Part shown: piece after piece, positions 50,690 through 59,951 of the stretch
Layout of the letters: each line of letters opens with the position of its first letter
Position numbering within the stretch: position 1 is the stretch's first letter
Source: Gp13-AA77 sp035946735
GTDB lineage: Bacteria; Acidobacteriota; Terriglobia; UBA7540
NCBI GenBank assembly: GCA_035946735.1
Contig: DASYYZ010000191.1
Location: 11,935-75,934 of the forward strand
Direction: 5' to 3'
Length of the DNA: 64,000 nt
Notes under the pieces: model-generated
Told to the model about the DNA's origin: nothing
The model's input: the letters and a program-made list of their open reading frames with translations, nothing else
Databases searched by the model: none
Program-made: the position numbers and the translations under genes

Positions 50690-52675
50690 CTACTGACTAC
50701 CGACGATGGCCTTTTCTTTGAGCGCCTTCACGCGATCACGAAAAGACGCCGCTTTTTCGAACTCAAATCGCTTCGCGGCTTCCTTCATCTGAGTCTCAAG
50801 ACTCGTGACCAGCGCCTGCAACTGGTCCGGCGTGTTAGGTTCAGCGACCTCGTCGAGAGGGACGGTCACGTAGTCGGCCTCCACGACGGCGGCCAGCGCC
50901 ATATCCACAGGCCGCACGATGGACTCCGGGGTGATGCCATGCTCCTGGTTGTATTCCGCCTGCTTGGCACGGCGGCGATTGGTCTCGGCAATGGCGTGGC
51001 GCATGGAGTCGGTCATCACGTCGCCATAGAGGATGGCGCGGCCGTTGATGTGGCGCGCGGCGCGGCCCACTGTCTGAATGAGGGACCCGCCCGAGCGCAG
51101 AAAGCCCTCTTTATCGGCGTCGAGGATGGCCACCAGCGACACTTCCGGCAGGTCCAGACCCTCGCGCAGCAAGTTGATACCGATGAGAACGTCAAACTCT
51201 CCGCGCCGCAAGTCGCGCAGGATTTTCACCCGCTCCAGCGTCTCGATCTCCGAATGCAGGTAACGGCAGCGGACGTTCAGTTCGGAGTAGTATTCGCTGA
51301 GATCCTCCGCCATTCGCTTGGTCAGCGTGGTAACCAGCACGCGCTCGTTCCGGGCCGCCCGGTCCCGTATCTCCGCGAGCAGGTCATCCACCTGATTACG
51401 CGTAGGCCGCACCTCGATCTCAGGATCAATGAGGCCGGTGGGCCGGATGATCTGCTCCACAATCACTCCGCCCGCGCGAGTCAGCTCATAGGGTCCGGGC
51501 GTGGCCGAGACGTACACCACCTGGTCCACGCGATGCTGAAACTCCTCGAAGTTCAGGGGCCGATTGTCAAGCGCTGAGGGCAGCCGAAAGCCGTAATCCA
51601 CCAGAATCTGCTTGCGGGAGCGGTCGCCGTGATACATGCCGTGGAGCTGCGGCACGGTCTGATGGCTCTCATCGATGAAGAGCAGGGCGTCCTGCGGCAG
51701 ATAGTCCAGCAGAGTGGGTGGGGGTTCGCCTGGCAGCCGGCCGGAGAGATGGCGCGAATAATTCTCGATGCCGTGGCAGTAACCCATCTCCCTCATCATC
51801 TCGACGTCAAAGCGCGTACGCTGATCCAGGCGCTGCGCTTCCACCAGTTTTCCCTGTTTTTCGAGCTCGGCGCGCCACCACTCGAGCTCTTCCAGGATTT
51901 TCTCAATCGCAGTGTCGCGACGCTCCGGCGGCATCACATAGTGAGTCCGCGGATAAATAGGAAGACGCGGAAGAGTCCGCCTTACCTCGCCGAGCAGCGG
52001 ATCGATCTCCGAGAGAGCTTCCACCTCGTCGCCCCAGAGCTCGATGCGGAAGGCCAGGTCCTGATACGTGGGGTAAACCTCAATAACATCGCCACGCACG
52101 CGGAAGGCGCCGCGGCGAAAGTCGACATCGTTGCGCTCGTACTGAATGTCGACCAGGCGGCGCAGAATGTCCTGGCGGGACACTCTTTGTCCCTTCTCCA
52201 GCAGGAGCAGCATGCCATAGTAAGCCTCGGGCGAGCCGAGGCCGTAGATGCAACTGACGCTGGCCACGATCAAGCAGTCGCGGCGCTCGAAAAGGGAGCG
52301 AGTGGCTGAAAGGCGCAGCTTATCGATTTCGTCGTTAGTGGTGGCCTCTTTCTCGATGTAAATATCGGCGGCCGGAACATAAGCCTCAGGCTGATAATAG
52401 TCGTAGTAACTCACAAAATACTCGACCGCATTCTGCGGGAAAAAGTTCTTGAACTCGCTGTAAAGCTGGGCGGCCAGGGTCTTGTTATGAGCAAGCACCA
52501 AGGTGGGGCGATTGACGGCCTCCACCACTTTGGTCATGGTGAACGTCTTGCCGGAGCCCGTCACGCCTAGCAACACCTGGTGTTTCTGGCCGGCGCGCAC
52601 GCCGTCCATAAGCTCGGCGATTGCGGTCACCTGATCGCCGCGCGGCTGGTAATCGGAAGAAACTTTGAAGTCCAT
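50690..52675 (-). CDS. uvrB: excinuclease ABC subunit B
   Basis: A 661-residue helicase-like subunit of the UvrABC nucleotide excision repair complex, which verifies lesions handed over by UvrA and recruits UvrC. Clear features: Walker A GVTGSGKT (about 41-48), the beta-hairpin VEYFVSYYDYYQPEAYVP, helicase motif II ALLFIDESHQTVPQL, GINLLREGLDLPEVSLVAIL with motif V, and the C-terminal UVR motif (EAAKRFEFEKAASFRDRVKA). Length is normal for the family. A palindromic repeat lies about 105 bp upstream of its ATG. Highly confident. Confidence 0.97.
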   Translation of the reverse strand: MDFKVSSDYQPRGDQVTAIAELMDGVRAGQKHQVLLGVTGSGKTFTMTKVVEAVNRPTLVLAHNKTLAAQLYSEFKNFFPQNAVEYFVSYYDYYQPEAYVPAADIYIEKEATTNDEIDKLRLSATRSLFERRDCLIVASVSCIYGLGSPEAYYGMLLLLEKGQRVSRQDILRRLVDIQYERNDVDFRRGAFRVRGDVIEVYPTYQDLAFRIELWGDEVEALSEIDPLLGEVRRTLPRLPIYPRTHYVMPPERRDTAIEKILEELEWWRAELEKQGKLVEAQRLDQRTRFDVEMMREMGYCHGIENYSRHLSGRLPGEPPPTLLDYLPQDALLFIDESHQTVPQLHGMYHGDRSRKQILVDYGFRLPSALDNRPLNFEEFQHRVDQVVYVSATPGPYELTRAGGVIVEQIIRPTGLIDPEIEVRPTRNQVDDLLAEIRDRAARNERVLVTTLTKRMAEDLSEYYSELNVRCRYLHSEIETLERVKILRDLRRGEFDVLIGINLLREGLDLPEVSLVAILDADKEGFLRSGGSLIQTVGRAARHINGRAILYGDVMTDSMRHAIAETNRRRAKQAEYNQEHGITPESIVRPVDMALAAVVEADYVTVPLDEVAEPNTPDQLQALVTSLETQMKEAAKRFEFEKAASFRDRVKALKEKAIVGSQ

Positions 52676-52779
52676 GGCGTAGGCAGCTAACCGTTCAAGT
52701 ATAGCGCGGCTTCAAAAAGCAGGGTTTGGGGCTGGAGCTAGGAACTAGGATTGACTGTGGAATGGAAATGAACCATCTC

Positions 52780-52842
52780 CCGCCGGAGACGCGCTGTTAT
52801 CCCCGCTGGCAATCCAGCGGGCGTACCGCTCGTCTCCGGCGG
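52780..52842. repeat. nested palindromic repeat upstream of uvrB
   Basis: Outer perfect 12-bp arms CCGCCGGAGACG (52780-52791) and CGTCTCCGGCGG (52831-52842) enclose inner 8-bp arms CCCGCTGG (52802-52809) and CCAGCGGG (52814-52821). It could form a cruciform, or a hairpin ending the propeller transcript. It is different in sequence from the other repeats in this window. Confidence 0.75.
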
Positions 52843-52883
52843 TCCTACTGATTCAACTTGCGTTCGTGCTCAGAGGCCGATCT

Positions 52884-53723
52884 TTATTGGAACACGTAGA
52901 CCTGATTGGCCGCGTTGATTCCCCAGATCGACCCATCCGCTCCGGCCGCGACCGTGACGAGGGCGCCCGGCAGCTGAGTCCACGCGCCGCTCACATATTG
53001 ATAGATCTGCTGACTCGCGTTCACGCCCACGACGACGCCGGCTGAGCCAACCGCAATCTGCGTGAGATTACCAGGCACCTGGACGAACGTCTGCGAGGCT
53101 GTGTCAAGTTGCCAGACATTCTGGGACGAATCAAGTCCCCAGACTGCGCCGCCATAGCCCACTGACAGTTGAGTCAAGGTCCCTGGTACGTTCGTAAAGC
53201 GCTGCGTCGCCGGGCCAAAATAGTACACCTGTTGACTGCTATTCGTGCCCCACACGCTGCCGTCCGTTCCCACGGAGATGTTGGCGAGGACACCCGGCAG
53301 CAAGTCCCAGCTTTGGTACGTGGGATCGAATCGATAGATCTGTCCCGAGGCGTTTACGCCCCACACGTTATTCGTTGATCCCACCGAAATCTGGGTAAGC
53401 AGACCACCAATCTTATCGAAGCCTGACGTCAACGGGTCGTAGCGCCAGATCCCCTGGTTCGAATCCAGGCCCCAAACGGCGCCATCCGCCGCGGCCGAGA
53501 TCTGTGAGAGCGTCACAGGAAGCTCATCAAAGTATCCGGTCTGCGTATTGTAGTGAAACACGTCACCGGAAGCGTCCAGCCCCCAAACCTGATAAAAGCC
53601 GCCCACGGAAATCTGACTTAAAGTAGCGTTGGGTACCTGCTGAAATGTCTGGCCATTCAGCAGCGCCGCCGCGACCGTCCATAGAGCAAGAGCCAAGCCA
53701 AATACGAGCACTTTTCGAGTCAA
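52884..53723 (-). CDS. secreted tectonin-type beta-propeller protein
   Basis: A 279-residue protein with a signal peptide (VLVFGLALALWTVAAALLNG) and about six tectonin (TECPR) repeats of 40-42 residues. Each has the pattern LSQISVG-GxVWGLDSSG-xVYxYD, e.g. GTLTQLSVGYGGAVWGLDSS. Tectonins fold into beta-propellers and often bind glycans, LPS or surface ligands. No enzyme motif is present. The start is TTG at 53723 with AAGGAG 9 bases upstream. It is unrelated in sequence to the propeller at 47509-48558. A lectin role on the cell surface is likely but inferred. Confidence 0.85.
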   Translation of the reverse strand: MTRKVLVFGLALALWTVAAALLNGQTFQQVPNATLSQISVGGFYQVWGLDASGDVFHYNTQTGYFDELPVTLSQISAAADGAVWGLDSNQGIWRYDPLTSGFDKIGGLLTQISVGSTNNVWGVNASGQIYRFDPTYQSWDLLPGVLANISVGTDGSVWGTNSSQQVYYFGPATQRFTNVPGTLTQLSVGYGGAVWGLDSSQNVWQLDTASQTFVQVPGNLTQIAVGSAGVVVGVNASQQIYQYVSGAWTQLPGALVTVAAGADGSIWGINAANQVYVFQ

Positions 53724-53864
53724 TATCGTAATCTCCTTTCGTACAGCGGGAATGATCGCCGCTGCTTCGGAGGTTTGATGTTCGGCAGTCTCGGTCAGCG
53801 TCAGGATTTATGAGGATTGCTGGGTGGCCTATTGGAGGTCTGTCGCTCCCACCCGAAAGGTCGT

Positions 53865-56171
53865 TTACTCACCGCCGGCCTGCGTTTCCGCTCCGTGGGC
53901 TGCCGCTTCGATCGCGGCCGAAGCCGAGTCAATGAGCGTGGCTTCACCGCGCAGGACCTTGGCAACCACCGGAATCTGCTGGTCGGCTTCGTCCCAGTGC
54001 TTCTGCTCGATAGCCTCGCGAACGCCTGGGATCGTCTTTACGTCGTACCCAGTGTAAAAGCCGGGTGCGTAGATCTGATGACGATACCACGAGCGCCGCG
54101 GCAGGCCGTCCGGAGTCGTCAGCTTGCGCTCGCTTTCTATGAGCATCTGGTTGACTTCAGCCAGCGCCGGTTGGTCGAAGGCAGTGCCTCCGGTCTCCTG
54201 CAGCCTGGTCAGGGCTTTCTGGTAGCGGTCGGAGCTCGACACCAGAGCATCGACGGCGTTCTCGAGCGGGGCGAAGTTTAGATGCGGGGCCTCAGCCTCG
54301 CGTTTGGGCGCCACCAAGGTTTTGTCCGGATCGGCCGTAGCAGCGAAAAGGCCCTCGTCGATCTCCTTGTTGCGCTCGCGAATTTCATCACGCTCCTTCG
54401 AGAGCAGTTTTTCAAGATCGTCGACATAGCCATGGACGGTATCCGCCAAATCGGAGAACTGATAGGGCAGGAGCCCGGCATCGGCAAGGCGCATGACGGC
54501 GGTTCCGATGGTTTGAGAAAGCGCTCTGCCATAGACAAAGTTGGGATCGCCGAAGTGGCTATACCAGAAGAAATCGTCGTAGATCGAGTGGTAGATGCCG
54601 CCCTGGCTCTCCCCGCCATACTCGAGGCTGAGCGAGGCGATACCCAGGTGCTGCAGGAAGGGTGTGTAGTCCGAGCCCGAACCGAGCGCATTGATGCGCA
54701 GATCCTTCCGCTGGCGAATCTCCTCCCGATCGTGATCCGAAGCTGCGTGCTCGATCCGCGAGAGCTGCTCGCGCTTCCAGACGGTGACCTTCGTCTCCGG
54801 GTCTTCGATGTCGCGGGCCACGCCGTTCACGAATTTCTGCAGCGTGTGGGAACCGGCCATGCCGAGATAGCCGCGGCCGTTGGAGTCCGAATTGATGTAC
54901 ACGGCGGCGTGGCGCTCGAGTTCTTCTTCGTGGGTTTCCGCCCACTCGGTGGACCCAAGCAGTCCCGGCTCTTCGCCATCCCAGGCCGCATAGATAATGG
55001 TGCGGCGCGGCCGCCAGCCTTGCTTGACGAGCTCGCCGAGAGCGCGCGCCTCTTCCAGCAGACACATCTGGCCGGAGGACGGATCCTCGGCGCCGTTCAC
55101 CCAGGCGTCATGATGATTACCGCGAATGATCCATTCGTCCGGCACGGTCGAGCCGGGGATACGGGCGATCACGTCGTAGATGGGCTTCAGGTCCCAGTTT
55201 GACTTCACAACGAGATGAACCTGAGCCGTTCCGGGGCCGACATGATAGCTAACACCAAGAGCGCCGCGCCACTCGACGGGCGCCATGGCTCCGGAAAGCG
55301 CCTTCAGCAGCGGCTGCGCATCGTTGTAGGAGATCGGCAACGTGGGGATCTTGGCGAACACTTTCACCTGGTCCAGGGGCAGGCGCTTGGCATCTTCAGT
55401 GGCGCCGACGCCGGGGGTGAGCGGATCACCGGAATAAATTGGCATGTCCATGACGCTGCCGCGCTGGACGCCGTCGAGCGGACGCCAGGGACCCTTCGGG
55501 AAGACGTCGCCCTGGAAATAACCGTCCTCGTGCGGATCGGAGTAGATCAGGCAGCCGACGGCCCCGTGTTCAGCCGCCACCTTGGGCTTGATGCCGCGCC
55601 AGCTGCCGCCGTAACGGGCGATGACGATCGCGCCCTTCACCGACACGCCAAGCCGGTCGAGTTGCTCGTAATCGTCTGGTACTCCGTGATTGACATAAAC
55701 CAGCGGAGCCGTCACATCGCCGTCCGCCGAGTAGGCGTTATAGGCGGGCAACTGCTCGTCATGCTGATCCGAGGTCGGATCCTGGGCCACCGTCGGTTCC
55801 TCGAGCTTGGCGACGAAGCGCGACGGAGCCAGCATCTCCACCAAGCGCTCCTTCGGCGTTGGAAACAGTACTTTGAAGGTTTCGATATGCGCATCCCATC
55901 CCCAGTCTTTGAATCGCGCCAGAATCCACTCCGCGTTGTCCTTATCGTAGGGAGAGCCCACGTGGTGAGGCCGCGCCGACAGCCGGCGGTCGTACTCGCG
56001 CAGATTGTCCGGCGACGGTATCGCCTTGAACTTCGCTTCCCAGCTCAGTTCCGTCTTCGCGCCCTGATCTGAGAATCCGATGAGTTTATCCGAGGAATCA
56101 GGTGCCGCCGAAAGCGTCAACACTGCAGCGAGTGAAACCAAAATGGAAATCGTTCGGCGCATCGTCAGCAT
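53865..56171 (-). CDS. M28-family zinc peptidase, transferrin-receptor-like dimerisation domain
   Basis: A 768-residue exported metallopeptidase like glutamate carboxypeptidase II: signal (about 1-24), a PA domain insert (about 130-320, ending near DQVKVFAKIPTLPIS), the M28 catalytic domain (about 340-580) and the helical dimerisation domain (about 640-760). Zinc ligands and catalytic Glu are in RGNHHDAWVNGAEDPSSGQ (His and Asp) and YAAWDGEEPGLLGSTEWAE (paired Glu). It probably trims C-terminal or small peptides in the periplasm. ATG at 56171 with AGGAG upstream. It follows an S9 peptidase gene by 33 bp, suggesting a peptide-scavenging operon. Confidence 0.92.
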   Translation of the reverse strand: MLTMRRTISILVSLAAVLTLSAAPDSSDKLIGFSDQGAKTELSWEAKFKAIPSPDNLREYDRRLSARPHHVGSPYDKDNAEWILARFKDWGWDAHIETFKVLFPTPKERLVEMLAPSRFVAKLEEPTVAQDPTSDQHDEQLPAYNAYSADGDVTAPLVYVNHGVPDDYEQLDRLGVSVKGAIVIARYGGSWRGIKPKVAAEHGAVGCLIYSDPHEDGYFQGDVFPKGPWRPLDGVQRGSVMDMPIYSGDPLTPGVGATEDAKRLPLDQVKVFAKIPTLPISYNDAQPLLKALSGAMAPVEWRGALGVSYHVGPGTAQVHLVVKSNWDLKPIYDVIARIPGSTVPDEWIIRGNHHDAWVNGAEDPSSGQMCLLEEARALGELVKQGWRPRRTIIYAAWDGEEPGLLGSTEWAETHEEELERHAAVYINSDSNGRGYLGMAGSHTLQKFVNGVARDIEDPETKVTVWKREQLSRIEHAASDHDREEIRQRKDLRINALGSGSDYTPFLQHLGIASLSLEYGGESQGGIYHSIYDDFFWYSHFGDPNFVYGRALSQTIGTAVMRLADAGLLPYQFSDLADTVHGYVDDLEKLLSKERDEIRERNKEIDEGLFAATADPDKTLVAPKREAEAPHLNFAPLENAVDALVSSSDRYQKALTRLQETGGTAFDQPALAEVNQMLIESERKLTTPDGLPRRSWYRHQIYAPGFYTGYDVKTIPGVREAIEQKHWDEADQQIPVVAKVLRGEATLIDSASAAIEAAAHGAETQAGGE

Positions 56172-56204
56172 CAGGATCTCCTGTAGATGGCTTTAGAACT
56201 GGCC

Positions 56205-58409
56205 TCATAAATTCGCCTTGAAGAAATCCAGCTCGCGCTCGGTCAAATACAAACGGGAACTCTCGCGGGCAAAGCCGTGCCTTTCACCGGGCTGCAAGTA
56301 GAGCTCGAAGGGAACCTTCCCTTTCACCATCGCTTCCACGAAATTCAGAGTGTTCTGCATATGAACATTGTCATCATCCACGCCGTGGATCAGCAGAACC
56401 TTGGCTTTGACTTTGTCGGCAAAGTTCACCGGCGAGGAGTCGTGGTAACCAGTCGAATTCTCCTCCGGCGTGCGCATGTAACGCTCGGTGTAGATCGAAT
56501 CGTAGAACTTCCAGGCGGTAACCGGACCTCCCGCGGCGCCGCACTTGAAAACGCCCGGCGCGTGGGTGAGCAGTTCCAGAGTCATGTAGCCGCCATACGA
56601 CCATCCGTGCACGCCGATGCGCTTCGGGTCGACATAAGGGAGTGACTTCAGGTAGTTCACGCCGGCGAGCTGGTCCTCCACCTCATGGTCGCCCATGTGC
56701 TCGAAGATCGAGGACTCCCAGGCGTGTCCGCGTCCCCAGGAGCCGCGATTGTCCAGCGACCAGATGACGTATCCCTGCTCAGCGAGGAGCTGATCGTCAG
56801 CGCCCGTGGCGCCCCAGGCGTTGTGAATGAGCTGTACGTGAGGTCCGCCGTACACGTCGACAATCACCGGATACTTCTTCTTGGGATCAAAGTCTGGCGG
56901 CTTCACTAACCTGGCGTACAGAGTGGCGCCGTCGGACGCTTTCACGGTCACGAGTTCCGTGGTTCCGAGCGCGTAGTCAGCGAAGCGGTCCGGAGTCTTG
57001 TAGAGAGTTGCCGCAAGGGTTCCGTCGCTTTTCAAGAGACGGATCTCAGCGGGCGTACTGAGATTTGAAAAGTTGTCGATCAGGTATTTGCCGCTGGACG
57101 AGAGCTCCATGCCGTGCGTGCCGGGCTCTTTCGAGATGCGCTCCATGTCGCCGCTGTCCATCTTCACGCGGTAGATCTGGCGCTCCCGCGGATCGGGATT
57201 CGTCGAGGTAAAATAAACGAACCCGCCCGCCTCGTCTACCTGGAACATGGCAACGTCTGAGAAGACCGGATGATCCACCATCCAATCGCCCGAGCCGAGT
57301 TCGCGCTCCATCGTGCCATTGAGCTGGTAAAGGTAGACGTGCTGCCAGCCGTCGCGCTCGGAGAGCCACAGGAAGTGCCGGCCGTCTTTGAGGAAATAAG
57401 GGGCGTCAATGGCGTTAATCCAGTAGGGATCCTTTTCTTCGACGACCTTCCGATCTGCGCCCGAGTCTGGATCCCAGAGATGCACGGCGAGGCTCGCCTG
57501 GTGACGGTCGAGGGTTGAGAACGCCACACTCCTGGAATCCGCCGTCCAGCTAAAGGAGGGGCTGAAATACTCGACCCCGCTATCTTTCAGCGGATAAGTC
57601 CAGCTCTTGCTCTCGCCTTCGCTCACCGTCGCCACGTGCATGCCCGGCTTCGGATTGGGATCGCCGGCCTGAGGGAACCGTTCCTGGGTCACGGTAACAT
57701 GGTCCGAGAGGAAGTGTGTGAGCGGATACTGTGGGACTGGAGTGTCATCAAGGCTCAAGTAGGCGATCTTCTGGCCGTCGGGCGACCACTCATAGGCGCG
57801 GCCCGTGGCGCGGTTCGCGAGCTCCTCCTCGTAAACCCAGTCGAGCTTTCCGTTCATGAGATTGTCGTTACCGTCGGTCGTGATCTTCTTGGAAACGCCG
57901 CTGGCAAGATCGACGACGTAGAGGTTGTTGTTCTCGACGAAGGCGACGCGATCGCCGGTGGGCGAGATGCTGGCATCTTCCTTGTCTCCCGGATCATCAG
58001 TCAGGCGCCGCGGCGCTCCGCCGTTCAAGTCCGCCAGCCACAGGTCGGACCCGCCTTGAAGCAGCAGGTGGTCCCCTTTGGACGACCACTGGTAGGAGAA
58101 GAGGCTCATCGCTTTGCCGCCCGCCGGCTCCGGAAGTTCATGCTCATTGCCGGTGGCGGCATCGTGCAGCACGAGCTTCATTTTCGCGTCGCGTCCCGTC
58201 CCCGCGGAGCGCAGAAAGGCGACCTCATCGGTGCCGGGCCGCCAAGTCAACTTAAAAATCCCGCCTTCGGCTCGTTGACCGCGTCCCGAAGCGACGATCT
58301 CAGGCGTCAGAAGCTTCTTGCCTTTCTGGCCAGGTAGGGTCTTATCAGCAGCAAATCCCGCAGCGAGCGGCAGCAGCAAACAAGCGAGCACAGCAGCAGA
58401 TCGTTGCAT
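56205..58409 (-). CDS. S9 family dipeptidyl peptidase IV-like enzyme
   Basis: A 734-residue serine peptidase. After a signal (SAAVLACLLLPLAAGFAA) comes the DPP IV N-terminal beta-propeller (about 80-460), then the prolyl-oligopeptidase catalytic domain (about 500-734) with the nucleophile in GWSYGGYMTLEL, Asp in HGVDDDNVHMQN and His in GERHGFARES. The DPP IV Glu motif reads YEEELAN (two Glu) in the propeller. It would remove Xaa-Pro dipeptides from peptides in the periplasm, feeding the downstream M28 peptidase. ATG at 58409 has AGGG 6 bases upstream; the upstream extension was rejected. Confidence 0.93.
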   Translation of the reverse strand: MQRSAAVLACLLLPLAAGFAADKTLPGQKGKKLLTPEIVASGRGQRAEGGIFKLTWRPGTDEVAFLRSAGTGRDAKMKLVLHDAATGNEHELPEPAGGKAMSLFSYQWSSKGDHLLLQGGSDLWLADLNGGAPRRLTDDPGDKEDASISPTGDRVAFVENNNLYVVDLASGVSKKITTDGNDNLMNGKLDWVYEEELANRATGRAYEWSPDGQKIAYLSLDDTPVPQYPLTHFLSDHVTVTQERFPQAGDPNPKPGMHVATVSEGESKSWTYPLKDSGVEYFSPSFSWTADSRSVAFSTLDRHQASLAVHLWDPDSGADRKVVEEKDPYWINAIDAPYFLKDGRHFLWLSERDGWQHVYLYQLNGTMERELGSGDWMVDHPVFSDVAMFQVDEAGGFVYFTSTNPDPRERQIYRVKMDSGDMERISKEPGTHGMELSSSGKYLIDNFSNLSTPAEIRLLKSDGTLAATLYKTPDRFADYALGTTELVTVKASDGATLYARLVKPPDFDPKKKYPVIVDVYGGPHVQLIHNAWGATGADDQLLAEQGYVIWSLDNRGSWGRGHAWESSIFEHMGDHEVEDQLAGVNYLKSLPYVDPKRIGVHGWSYGGYMTLELLTHAPGVFKCGAAGGPVTAWKFYDSIYTERYMRTPEENSTGYHDSSPVNFADKVKAKVLLIHGVDDDNVHMQNTLNFVEAMVKGKVPFELYLQPGERHGFARESSRLYLTERELDFFKANL

Positions 58410-58548
58410 AACAGACCCTGATTTCCTCTTCAGATCAAGGATTGGGGCGGAAGCCGGGTTGGCCGGCAGTGAGTTGTTCACGATTAGGGCTCCGAATTAC
58501 GAAATGGGAGGCGTTCGCGCGATCCAGAATCGACGATCTCTGTGCGAA

Positions 58549-59139
58549 TCAATGGACGAGGGCGGCCTTCTCGAGCTTCAGCTCTGTTTTCAATACGCCG
58601 TATTCCGTCGTGTTTACCAGAATCACGTCCTGGTATCGCCGCGCCTTGAGATCGTACACCTCGCAGGTGTTGAACGGACGCGAATAGATGTGTAAAGTCA
58701 CCGCTCGCGAGTCAAAAGAGGCGGGATTGGCAACCAGATGTATCGGCTCCTCCGGATTGACCTCCGCCGGCCTTTCGGCATCGATGATGAAATGCGTGGT
58801 CGGCTCCAGCTCACAGTAATTCCTCGCCGCATCTTTGCAAAGCAGCTTGAAGTTCTGCACCTGAACGCGCCCGTAGGCGATCGCCATCCAGCAACGCTGA
58901 TCGCGATGATTATGAATGGGGCTTCTTTGACCGACATCCCAGCAAATGGCGATGAGGTCGAACAGCGGCGTGTGCTGAATCAGGTTCCGGGTGTAATGGT
59001 CCGCGTTGAAGAACAGATAAGGATCGAGAGTTTCGGGGTCCACCGGATTGCGCCGAAGATAGTCGAGCACGCCTTGGTGGGTGAACTCGTCTTCCGGAAT
59101 TGCACTCAATCGCTCGGAGAAATCTTGAATGGTCACCAT
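58549..59139 (-). CDS. cysteine dioxygenase (type I)
   Basis: A 196-residue cupin that oxidises L-cysteine to cysteine sulfinic acid with Fe(II). The iron ligands are H76 and H78 (SPIHNHRDQRC) and H134 (EPIHLVAN). The second-shell pair H150/Y152 (VTLHIYSRPFNTC) is present, and C83 matches Cys93 of the mammalian enzyme, which forms a Cys-Tyr crosslink; many bacterial homologues lack this Cys. ATG at 59139 was chosen; the longer frame overlaps the end region of the Nudix gene. It feeds sulfur amino acid catabolism and could supply sulfite for the sulfolipid operon, which is inference. Confidence 0.9.
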   Translation of the reverse strand: MVTIQDFSERLSAIPEDEFTHQGVLDYLRRNPVDPETLDPYLFFNADHYTRNLIQHTPLFDLIAICWDVGQRSPIHNHRDQRCWMAIAYGRVQVQNFKLLCKDAARNYCELEPTTHFIIDAERPAEVNPEEPIHLVANPASFDSRAVTLHIYSRPFNTCEVYDLKARRYQDVILVNTTEYGVLKTELKLEKAALVH

Positions 59140-59228
59140 GTTCACAGAATAGTACCTGGACCCGAAAGGTTCAAGACGAAGCTTGGCGACTGTTGACGGC
59201 TGGCAGCGGATCGCTGATAGTCCTTCAT

Positions 59229-59690
59229 TCATTCGCTCAATTTCTGCTGCAACTCCGCGAGCAGCGCGGCTTGAGCCGGGTTTATTTTACGTTTCGCCTC
59301 TTCGATTTCGAAGAATTCGGCACGATCCACTTCGGGAAATTCCTTCTGCTTTCCGGACCGCGCCGGCCACTCCATTGTAAAGGAGTTACTCCGGGTCTGG
59401 CGCGGATCGCAGTCACCCGCGAACGCCCAGGCCTGCACAACCTTTCCTGCCTTCTGCCTGATGGCTGCGAGCGGCACGAAGTCGCCCGAAGGCTGGATGC
59501 CGGTTTCCTCTTCAAACTCCCGCTTCGCCGCCGCGAGCGGGTCTTCACCGTCGCCCACTTCGCCCTTGGGAATCGACCAGGCGCCCTCATCCTTCCTGGC
59601 CCAGAACGGTCCGCCGGGGTGGACCAGAAACACCTGCAGCCGGCCGTCCCGGTACCGGAAGAGAAGCAGTCCGGCACTCACCTTGGCCAT
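59229..59690 (-). CDS. Nudix hydrolase
   Basis: A 153-residue hydrolase with a perfect Nudix box G-x5-E-x7-REFEEETGI (GEVGDGE at its start), preceded by GAWSIPKG. The box binds Mg2+ and cleaves a nucleoside-diphosphate-linked substrate. The sequence before it (SAGLLLFRYRDGRLQVFLVH) and the residues after suit the group annotated as diadenosine-polyphosphate or ADP-ribose-type hydrolases, but the substrate is unknown. It ends 89 bp before the cysteine dioxygenase ATG on the same strand. Confidence 0.9.
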   Translation of the reverse strand: MAKVSAGLLLFRYRDGRLQVFLVHPGGPFWARKDEGAWSIPKGEVGDGEDPLAAAKREFEEETGIQPSGDFVPLAAIRQKAGKVVQAWAFAGDCDPRQTRSNSFTMEWPARSGKQKEFPEVDRAEFFEIEEAKRKINPAQAALLAELQQKLSE

Positions 59691-59755
59691 GCCGGGAAAT
59701 ATAGCATGGTCAAGCGCAAGCGCCGGTGCGGAATCCGCCGGCCTTCAGTCTCCGA

Positions 59756-59890
59756 CCGCCCGCGACGCTCGCCGACTGCGGGCTGCCGCCGCCATTGTCC
59801 GAGACCAAAACCGTGGCGCTCCTCGGACCCGTAGCAAGCGTCACCGTAATCGTACAAGTTCCGCCGGCGGGGAGGCTGGAGCCGCCCTGA
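59756..59890 (-). pseudogene. remnant of a choice-of-anchor D / HYDIN-type repeat
   Basis: On the minus strand a frame reads SSLPAGGTCTITVTLATG then SATVLVSDNGGGSPQSASVAG. This is the typical strand pattern of the Ig-like choice-of-anchor D (ASPM-SPD-2-Hydin) repeats found in tandem in large acidobacterial surface proteins, with a few residues missing after TVT. There is no start, signal or other repeat around it, so it appears to be a broken fragment of a larger gene. It lies between the Nudix gene and the secreted protein gene upstream. Confidence 0.6.
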
Positions 59891-59951
59891 CGATTGCCTC
59901 TGCGGCAACCGCGCTCGAAAACGGTATGTGTTTGCCGGGGGCGACGCCTGC

